Assembly (NCBI GenBank): GCA_002812745.2
Contig: NCSJ02000311.1
Span: 1-50,780 of the forward strand
Source: Scytalidium lignicola
Lineage: Eukaryota > Ascomycota > Leotiomycetes
Direction: 5' to 3'
DNA length: 50,780 bases
The notes beneath the pieces were generated by a model that was given only the letters and a program-made list of their open reading frames with translations, searched no databases and had not been told where the DNA came from. A program made the translations under genes and the position numbers. How positions within the stretch are numbered: the first letter of the stretch is position 1; the number at the start of each line of letters is the position of its first letter. Below, piece after piece: positions 37,269 to 45,748 of this stretch.

Positions 37269-38847
37269 ATGGGAATCAAGCAAAATTTGAAGCTCTGGGA
37301 GAATCAGGTTACTTACCTCGATGAACATGGCGATACAGTGACGAAAACCATTTTACGTACTAGGCCACAGAATCCTTATAAAGTGGCCCGACTTCTCTCG
37401 GCACGTAGCTGGATATTTTTCTTTGTCGGACTGTAAGCTTTCATCTTGTCTCCGCTATCAATACAACAACTAACGGCCTGGCAGCACAGCGTGGGCAGCT
37501 GATGGTTATGATTTCAATGCAGTCAATCTCGTTGCTACGAATCTGGCAGCTAAATTCGACAAAAGCCAAACCACGGTCACACTTTCCATCACATTGACGC
37601 TCCTTGTTCGAGTTTTAGGGGCTATCCTATTTGGAACTCTCTCTGATATGTTCGGTCGGAAGTGGATTATGTCCATTGATCTCTGGATACTTGCGGGTCT
37701 ACAAGTTGCAACAGCCTATTCTCCTACATTCAAAGTTTTTGTCGGAGTCCGCACCTTATTTGGAGTAGCAATGGGTGGTATTTGGGGCCTCTCTGCGGCG
37801 GTTGCTCTAGAAAACATGCCTGTTGAGGCCCGTGGACTCTTTTCGGGGATTCTGCAAAATGGTTATGCTATGGGGTATATTCTTGCAGCCATGGTCAATA
37901 TTGTTGGTGTTCCCGCCACAAGCCTGGGTTACAAGATGATCTTTCTTGTGGGCGCTGGATTTACGGCATTCATCGCTACGGTGATTATGTTCATCCCGGA
38001 ATCTGTCATCTTTGCAAAGAATAGACAACTGGATGAGAATGGATTCGAAGTAGAAGATGAGAGGGCTGCCGCTCGAGGTATAAGCCCTCGGAAGCGCATT
38101 TCTCTGTTTCTCCGTGATGCCAGCCTCGCTGCTCGACAATATTGGCCTTTGTTTCTCTACTGTGTCCTTTTCACTACATCATACAACTGGATGACCCATT
38201 CCATTCAGGACATATATCCTTCATATCTGAAGATTCAAAAGGGATTTACATCCCGTCAATCAAGCCTAGCTACCATCGTAGGCCAGTGCGGTGCAGTAAT
38301 AGGAGGACCAACTGCTGGTTACTACTCACAGTTTTTTGGTCGACGACTCACTTCGATCGTCTGTGTAGTGATTGCATGGGCTTTTATACCACTTTACACT
38401 TTGCCTTCTAGCTTTAGTGCCCTTGTGTGCGGCACCTTCTTCCTCCAAGCTGCCGTTAACGCTGCATGGGGCATCATGCCCGTCATGCTCAACGAGTATA
38501 GCCCTCCCCAATTCCGTGGTATATTTCCTGGAGTGGCATATCAATTTGGAAGCACCTTTAGTGCCCCAGCGGCCCAGGCTCAGACCGCAGCGGCTAGCGC
38601 ATGGATAAAAAATGGACTACCAAATTACAACCAGGTTATGACCATATTCATGTGCACCATTTTTGCAATAGTCATTGCCGTCACCGCTTGTGGGTCTGAA
38701 AGATTAGGAAGTCATTTTGAAGTTATCAAGAGAGCAGGGCATATTGAAAATATTGTAAGGGGAGAGATTTCTCTAGGTCATGTCAAAGCAGTAGAGGACA
38801 AGGCTATCGAGGGCGGTCAAGGGATTACTGAAATGGTAGAATCTTAG
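37269..38847 (+). CDS. JEN1-family monocarboxylate:proton symporter (MFS)
   Basis: Plasma-membrane MFS transporter of 508 residues. Exon 1 is 37269-37432, the intron 37433-37484 (52 nt, CTAAC branch), exon 2 37485-38847. It has a short hydrophilic N-terminus, then WAADGYDFNAV in the first membrane segment, the MFS loop motif GTLSDMFGRKW, and about 12 hydrophobic segments. NWMTHSIQDIYPS at about residues 289-301 is the equivalent of the JEN signature NXX[S/T]HX[S/T]QDXXXT, with Ile at the second Ser/Thr position and Ser in place of the last Thr. Known JEN proteins take up lactate, pyruvate, acetate or dicarboxylates with protons; the changed signature may mean another acid. It is divergent from the amidohydrolase and may import that enzyme's substrate. 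The acceptor at 37484 was chosen because it restores the frame into the first segment. Confidence 0.87.
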
Positions 38848-40009
38848 CGCATAAGGGATAAGTCACTGTCAGCTGAGGGTAATTAGTGTCTGGTTTTCCT
38901 ATAAAGAAGTTCCTCAAACTCTCGGAGCAGAATCCTATGCCACTGTTGACTCTTATACAGGAAGCCCATAGTGGTTAAGTTTAGCTAGTAGAAGTATAGA
39001 GCGGTGAAAAAGCCGAAGAGACTTAGGAAATTAAATTACGCTTCGTTTACAGCTCACCAAAGCTATACTTGCTTAGAATTTTACCAGGTTTGATCATCAA
39101 GAATTAAACTTTGTATGTAATGTTGTGTATGTTTGCATCACCAAGTTAGATATAAAATACTTTAGTCCTTTTAATACTAAATAATGGTAAGTATATTTTA
39201 TTCTATTGAGATTTGAAATCTTTATATCAAACTGAATCATCTCAAAATGATGAATTAAAAGGCATTTGTTGTTTTATAAAACAAGTCTCACTTCACTTAT
39301 CATTTGAGGGTATATAATGGAAAACTTCTCATAGCACGTATCATGACACCGCCTCACACGCAAGATTGGCTGTTCGTACTTGCTTTGGTATTGCTCTTAA
39401 GCTAACGGACGATCATTATATTATAATTGACTGAAAATCTGACAAACTCGTAAAGGTACTTTTGAAATCCAAAGAAAGAAAGTTCCAAGATTGTGGTTAC
39501 TTCTCCCTTGCAACTTTCCGAAAATGAACTTAAAGGTAAATGTCTTGATTGCTTGATTGCTTGATTGCTTGCTTCAGGCTTACAACACCAGATCAAACAT
39601 ATTGGACATTAGCAATTGAGCCACTCAGCGGAGAAAACTCGCGGCACCTCAACTCTGAATAAGCATAGAATAGCGACTAGTACGCAGTAGCACTCAATAT
39701 ATATGGCGGGATTCCTCATCTTAGATGCCTCTATGCCGCCCAATATATCAGACCGCCTCTACCTTGCCACTATCTGTGAGATAACTCAGTGCCTCAAACA
39801 ATTAGATATAAATCGGGGAGTGTCCAATTGGCCAGTGAGTACGAGAACATAATTGCCCGCAGATAAATAAATTATAACCCACTTAAAACAGAGAGACTTG
39901 ACGGTCATCTCTCTTTTAAATTCAAATATCTGCCTTTAGTTCTATATCTTTCTCAATCCAAGCGGTAGCAATTCACCAACCTCCTCAATCATCCCTTAGT
40001 TCAGTCATA
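38848..40009. other. Intergenic region downstream of the JEN-type gene
   Basis: About 1.1 kb with no convincing gene. It contains a small tandem repeat of GATTGCTT-like units at about 39543-39573 and AT-rich patches near 39100-39260. The last 100 bp before 40010 have CT-rich tracts like a fungal 5' leader, suggesting that the decayed frame that follows was once expressed. Confidence 0.45.
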
Positions 40010-40531
40010 ATGGCAACCATCTTCCCAACTAGCATCCTGCCCTCCACAATTCCATCTGCACCTGACTACCTCTTGCCTATATATCGTAACTCTCTACCCA
40101 CGATTAACCTAAGTTCAAATTCGACTGATTAGGCATTCGAAACTCTTGCGAGCGTTGCCTCTACGACAAGCATAGCTCTCATCATGAATCTATTAAACCT
40201 TCCATCGCCTCAATCTAAGGATTTTTCTCAACTCTTTACACCAATCCTCTCTTTGTATTATGCCTCAATGCTACGTATTCAACATGGGGCGTCTTCAAAG
40301 TTGCCTGCTTAGACTTTACCAGCGACACGAATATCGACCAGAAAAACTACCATTGACCTTTCAGTGGCTCGCCTTTAGAAACTGCGAGAACTTGACCTTG
40401 CACTCATTGATGACTTCGGCCAGGATTTTGAAGATGTACTAAAGTTTTATACGGTGGTAAAGATGGATATAATGCCTCTACTCCTCCAAGTTACGTCCCA
40501 TCACGGGCTTGGACTTCACGCCGATCTATAG
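40010..40531 (+). pseudogene. Decayed open frame of unknown function
   Basis: Starting from an ATG in good context (GTCATAATGGC) one frame runs for 173 codons interrupted only by TAG codons, at 40130, 40310 and 40376 and finally 40529; no frameshift is needed. The 40-, 59- and 21-codon stretches between stops look like ordinary protein (Pro/Ser-rich N-terminus, then a hydrophobic helix around IALIMNLLNL, later LDLALIDDFGQDFEDVLKFY). All four stops being TAG fits G-to-A or C-to-T changes of TGG or CAG. I do not recognise the family. It lies between the two transporter/hydrolase pairs, where another cluster gene could have been. Confidence 0.42.
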
Positions 40532-41673
40532 GACTGGAAATAACAATTTGCGATTGATTGACTACTTCCCAAGTGTTAAGCCGAAGGGATTATGGTGTAA
40601 AGAGCATTGAGTTATGGAACTTAAACTGTAGTTTTTCAAGATGGATCTGTTGGTGAATTAGATTCAAGCGCCCGTGGCCAATGCAAAATCCGTGGTACCA
40701 TGGCTTCGGGTCGTAGGACGGTGGTGGCTTATCCCCTTGTCGCTGTCAGCATGCCAACTGCTGAACAACCCTAACAGCGCGAGTTTGCATATCTTACAGA
40801 TCACCGCAGTTGTACACATCATCCCAACGTGATGACCACTCCAAAGTGCCGACCACCTTTTACCATACAAATTTACAAAAATTCATTAGTTTTGTCTTGG
40901 AGTTAAAAAAACTAACGTCAAAGGGAAACAGGATCATGGGAAGACATACCCCTGAAAACTAGAGGAAAGAGGAAAGAAAATGGATCATTAGTTTTTTTTC
41001 AGAATGTTCGAGATCCAACTTGTATAAGTGGCTTAACTGTGTGGTTTCTTGTTTGAGGAAAATTATCACGGATTTAGGATTCAAAGTATATCACATATAT
41101 TTGCAAAGCGATATGATAAGGCCTTATAGTGTCTGTAGCCCCGATTAAAACCTTGAGCCGGTCTTATATTGGTTTATTAAGAGACGTCATTAAATTTTAC
41201 GGAAAATAGTATACGGAAGCTTGTGAATGATCCCTGGAGTGAACGATATTTCTAGAATGTCTAATTGGGTGGTTGGTATCTTAGAGAATCTGGTAAACAA
41301 ATGATTTTGTAATCATTTGTAGTTTCAGCAGCTGATCGACCAAGTTATATATCTTATCGGCCGTATTATTTATAATAAATCGCCGTGATATCGCATATCA
41401 ACCAACCTGAGGCTCATTCAGTCGGAATTTCGACGCGCTCCGAATATCCGCTACCGTTCCGAGCATGAAGCTCCCGTTTACCCAACTGCACAAGGTTTAT
41501 ATTTCTATCTATGGCTCTTCTAATAAGGTGACACCGTATGTACATAGTCCAAAATCCGTTGGTACACGGATTGTTAGCTGCTCGGGGTCGTTCACAGTTA
41601 ATGAGGAAAGCAGATTATAAACTGACTCTTAGAATCTATTATTTTATTTATATCTAAAATAGTGGTTTTTACT
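40532..41673. other. Intergenic region, no gene recognised
   Basis: About 1.1 kb. A 68-residue minus-strand frame (40664-40870) shows no domain. A single TTCCGAGC, identical to the phased repeats at 43085-43114, occurs at 41457-41464 near further CGAAT/CCGCT triplets, downstream of the cyclase gene. Confidence 0.45.
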
Positions 41674-42811
41674 CTATAAAATACCGACCGCATTTGGCGG
41701 ACTTGCAACACCGCCAATAACCTGGTTTAGTATTAGTGCATTATTCTAAGAGCTTACAAGATCGCTTGAGAGATCACGGATACTCACCTTCAATGGCATA
41801 CTACTCATGAAAAATGTGTTTCTCCCTAACCTCTGGCACTCTTTCGCTAACTCCTCGAGATAGAACATCTCGCCGATGGGACAGCCCCACCCGGCCAAGA
41901 GCCATTGATGAAGCTGGACCGGGGCATTCCAGATCGGACTCTGCTCAAAACCGGGCATGTCACCAGCGACTGCGGCAAACTGGTTCTCCCAGATCCACCT
42001 AGCCACCTCTATAGAGGATTCAACCCCGATAAAAGTGCCTTCTTTCAGTCGTGGCGATTCAGCTTTCTCCACGTCGCTCAGCGCCTCGTAGGCCTTGGTA
42101 AATCCGGATCGAATGAAAAGGATGTCTCCAGGACGTGTGACGATGTTTTCTTCTTCTACGAGTTGGCGTAGATGCTCAACAGGAATGCCGTATCTCGTCA
42201 AGGGATCAACCTTGATCCCTTTCTTCTCGGTCCAGGCAACATAGTCCAAGAGAACCCCGCGCCCGACAATGCCGCCATTCTCAACCCAGACTGCGAGGGT
42301 ATCAGCGTCAACTTCTCGGCAGTTTAGAAGAGAGTTAAATCCTACTATTTATTCCTAATGCACCACTAGTTTGCAGGTCATTTTGGTTGAAGCCGCTGTA
42401 GAACTTCTTTGCTTCTTGAAATCCTGAGCAACGGTTAGCAAAGCTATTCAGGGTCCGAGTTAAGAAATTGGGGGTGGGAGGGTACCAAAGTGCCTAAAGC
42501 CATCCCATTGGGTACTGCACTGGGTGTTGAAGAGGATAATATCGTCGTTTACCGTTCTTGGTGCTTTGTTATGCATGTGGTGATAGAAAACCTGTCGTCC
42601 GAAGAACGGGTACGCTGGTTTGCTCAGGTGCCAGTCCAGAGAAACACGCACCCCATTTTTAATTTCTTTGGCTGCTTCTATGGTGCTCTCGGGAGTGAGA
42701 AGGTTAAGCATGCCAAGTTGGTCCCGTTCACCAAANTCGACCCCACGCATTACCAGCTGGTCCCGTCTTGTCGAGCGGAAGTTCGGTGAATGCTGGTGTT
42801 ACTAGTGCCAT
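41674..42811 (-). CDS. Cyclase-family (PF04199-type) putative metal-dependent hydrolase
   Basis: Four exons on the minus strand: 42811-42486, 42423-42346, 42290-41788 and 41721-41674; introns 62, 55 and 66 nt, all GT-AG, the first with GCTAACC before its acceptor. If the single N at 42736 is dropped the coding length is 954 nt, 317 residues. That N sits in GNAWGRFGERDQLG, a conserved family start, and only its removal keeps the frame. Further motifs: LNLLTPE, NTQCSTQWDGFRHFG (95-109), KFYSG, LGINIWVENGGIVGRG, LLDY, RPGDILFIRSGF, AGDMPGFE and the C-terminus ASPPNAVGIL. The family contains kynurenine formamidase and isatin hydrolase, which open amide bonds. Compared with their HxGTHxDxPxH metal motif, two His are Gln here, while Asp and the last His remain. 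The substrate is unknown. Divergent from the Dal5-type transporter. Confidence 0.85.
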
Positions 42812-43366
42812 TTCCAGTTGCCTTGCAGCGGAGATTGGTAAATGGTTATGGAGAGGGGAGGCGACCTACCATGAAGAAATACACCTAGCTCTTTATCTCT
42901 CGTATAGATGGGGGAATGAATAACGTGATCATCTACGAAGACTATACTAAATGGAGCCTCAGAGGCAGTGACAAGCAAGGAATTCCCGATCATGGACAGG
43001 TACGTGGTATCCAATGAAAGCGTTCTTAATAGAGGAGCTTAGTAATTTCTCCTTGTTGTGCCCTTTCGATGGATGCTCGTAATATTCCGAGCAGGTTCCG
43101 AGCGGTTTCCGAGCTCTTAGCTCGCTCCTTTCGTCTTACCGTCCTTACACCCAGGTAAATCCAAGGCGTTTTGGTGTAGAGGACAGTTGATTTCCCCAGG
43201 AAATGGTTCGGTTCCCCACCCCCCATAACAATGCAACTCAGGGAAGGGTTAAAAGCTCCCCCATATCTCGACCTACGGCGAAGTGTTCTTTACACCCGCA
43301 GGTTTTAGGTATATCAACCCTCCCCGTTGCTCATCTTCGATCATTACCTTTATCACGCAAAACAAC
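42812..43366. promoter_or_regulatory. Divergent promoter between cyclase and Dal5-type transporter
   Basis: 555 bp serving two genes transcribed away from each other. It contains the phased TTCCGAGC triplet at 43085-43114. The small minus-strand frames at 42802-43014 and 43026-43226 have no family features and are not called as genes. Confidence 0.6.
43085..43114 (+). promoter_or_regulatory. Three TTCCGAGC repeats with an exact 11-bp period
   Basis: Perfect 8-mers TTCCGAGC at 43085, 43096 and 43107, each separated by 3 bp, so all three face the same side of the helix. On the other strand they read GCTCGGAA, containing the CGG triplet of Zn2Cys6 sites. They lie about 275 bp from the cyclase start and 250 bp from the transporter start. 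A fourth copy is at 41457. They are the best candidate operator for the regulator encoded at 45749-48262, although binding is inferred. Confidence 0.6.
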
Positions 43367-44977
43367 ATGTCTGAAAAGATGGATAGAAACGACGTGACCA
43401 TTATTGAGGACGACTTGAAAGGTCCAGTCGATGAACGAATTGAGCGAGTCCAAATCCAAGGTGGTGTTGACCGTGCTCTCGAGAGGAAGATGTTATGGAA
43501 ACTGGACTGTCGAATTCTACCTCTGTTGGCAGTCATGTATCTTTTCAAGTGAGCACATCCTAGCCCTCCCTTCCTCACCCTCTGCGGGTTGCTGATTCAT
43601 CTTTCCAGCTCGATTGATAAATCGAACTTAGGCAATGCAAAGACCGATGGACTCGATACGGATCTGGACCTTGTGGGTAACCAGTACAACTTGCTGCTGT
43701 CGCTCTTCTACATCCCATTCGTCATGACTGCCCCGGGGATGAACATGCTCACAAAGAAATTCGGTGCCAAACGTGTTCTTCCCACCTCGATGATTATTTT
43801 CGGTTGTATGGCTATGCTTAGCGCGGCTGTCAAGAACTTTGGCGGCCTTCTCACTACAAGATGGTTCCTAGGAATGGCGGAGTCCGGGTTTTATCCTGGA
43901 GTCATCTTCTATCTCACGACGTTCTACCGACGATCAGAGCTAGCGAGTCGGCTTAGTGTCTTTTACGCTGCCTCTGTCGTTGCTGGTGCTTTCACCGGTC
44001 TCATAGCGTATGGGGTATTCCAGATCAAGAGCCATCTTCGTGGCTGGCAATATCTCTTTCTCATTGAAGGCTCGTCTTGTGCTCGATGAACCACCAGAGA
44101 TATTAACTAATGATACATAGGTTCGTTAACTGTCGCGTCCGGTCTCGTTGCAATGTTCCTCCTGCCGAGATCTTCTGCGACAGCATACTTCCTCACCAGT
44201 GAAGAAAAAGAGCTAGCGTACTACCGCATGGCGACGGACTCATCGACTGTCGTCGATGCCAAATTTGATTTCAGAAAGGCCATCACGGTCTTTAAGACCG
44301 ATCGTCTGTGGCCGGTGTACATGTGCATTGCCTTCAGTCTTATGGTTCCCCAACTCTCCGTCCAACTGTTCCTTCCGCAGATTATCGGCAGGCTTGGCTA
44401 TGCCACCGTTAAGACCAATTTGTTAACCGTGGCTCCCAACGTGGTTGGCTCGATCGTCACGGTCCTCGTTGCCTTGTCGTCGGATTATACGGGCGACCGC
44501 GCTCTTCATCTGGCGAGCTGTCTGGCCGTGACCTGCATCGGGTTCATCGTTCTTGCTGCCATCGACACTGCGAAGCATATTGCGGTGGGATATTTCTGCA
44601 CCTTTCTCATCACGAGTGGCGCATTCATCACATCGCCGCTACTTACAACATGGTATAACAACAATACGCCTGACGAAAACCAGCGCGCCATTCTCACGCC
44701 CGTTCTAGTGGCGCTAGGCAATTCCATGGGCCTGGTGTCCTCCAATATCTTCCGCGCTCAGGATGCCCCGAACTATGTGCCGGCATCCATCATCACCGCG
44801 TGCTTTGCTGGGGTTGGCGTGGTGATTACCCTCAGTCTGGGATACTATATGAAATGGGACAATGCGCGCCGGAATCGAGCAGAAGGCACTAACTTGAAGG
44901 CGAGGGATGTCTTCACTGCGGACCTGATCAACGGCCAGAAAGATGTGAATTGGAGGTGGATGGGCGGAATACCATGA
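43367..44977 (+). CDS. Dal5-type anion:cation symporter (MFS, allantoate permease family)
   Basis: 499-residue MFS transporter. Exons 43367-43548, 43609-44069 and 44121-44977. Intron 1 is 60 nt GT-AG. Intron 2 (44070-44120, 51 nt) starts GC, which is the only junction restoring LIEGSLTV, with CTAAT as branch site. Family marks: LDCRILPLLAVMYLFN then IDKSNLGNAK in the first segment (the typical D-R/K-xN-xGNA signature), GNQYNLLLSLFYIPF, the GAKRVLP loop, GMAESGFYPGVIFYL, FYRRSELASR and GWQYLFLIEG. About 12 membrane segments. Members of this family carry allantoate, ureidosuccinate, nicotinate, biotin precursors or aromatic/organic anions in fungi. Here it would supply the anion handled by the neighbouring hydrolases; the exact substrate cannot be read. 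It shares a promoter region with the cyclase gene. Confidence 0.88.
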
Positions 44978-45748
44978 TGTACGACAGATGTGCACGGCAT
45001 GTAGGAATGGTGAGAACCGAAATGTATGAGAAATTTTTATTCTAGATGCGCCCCACGTATGCAAAAGTCTGTTCCTCCGTGTCCAGTATTATTCTCTAGT
45101 AGAAAATCTGCATCTTGAAATAACAGAGCCAAGCACAAAAATTCACCAAAATTGGTGGTTTGGTGCAACGATATAGTGGATCCTGCTGAGAACTTCCATG
45201 TACGCTCAATACGGACATTTGGTCCATCTTCAGTGCCTTTCTGGACTTGTTGACTATCATATGTCGACCGTAGACGTGATGGCTACAATAGCGCTGTACA
45301 CACACTGAGTGAGCGAGCCCCTCAGCCTCAAATGCCCGCTGAAATTAGAGTTAAATGAGGGCCGGGGCGGTGAGACGATAGGGTGCTTATGTAACTGTCG
45401 GCTTCACCTCGCGGCTGGTGTGAAAGTGACCATCACCCTTCGGAGACATAGCTTCTCAGTCCCATATTTATCAGCGGCTGCGGGGATTTTCTCCAGCAGG
45501 CGTGTAGATTTGACTGTTCGATTGGACTATTCAATTTGACTGGGGCCTAGATTTCCACTCGAGGGGCTGAACGGCCCAGGATTTGCTCCGTACATTACTT
45601 TAGGAGTCCTGGCCTCCCCCGCATCCCACTTTCCTACAACGTGACATCAATCTGGGGATAATTGTTTCCAACCAGCCCTCATTGGTTAGCATCCAATGGC
45701 CCGTTGTTGTGCTCATACAGCATACCGAAAGCACTAGTTGGGTCATCG
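44978..45748. promoter_or_regulatory. Intergenic region upstream of the regulator gene
   Basis: 771 bp holding the 3' end of the transporter gene and the promoter of the regulator. Isolated CGG triplets occur (for example CTTCGGAG near 45438 and GCGGCTGCGGGG near 45474), but no array like the one at 43085. Short frames here have no domain. Confidence 0.45.

Noticed and set aside
37807..38139. 110-residue minus-strand frame
   Set aside because: Shadow of the JEN-type transporter, which has clear motifs on the plus strand.
40664..40870. 68-residue minus-strand frame
   Set aside because: No recognisable domain, no codon or splice support; probably chance in GC-normal intergenic DNA.
42802..43014. 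70-residue minus-strand frame upstream of the cyclase gene
   Set aside because: The cyclase start at 42811 lies inside it in another frame, and no family motif or splice link was found.
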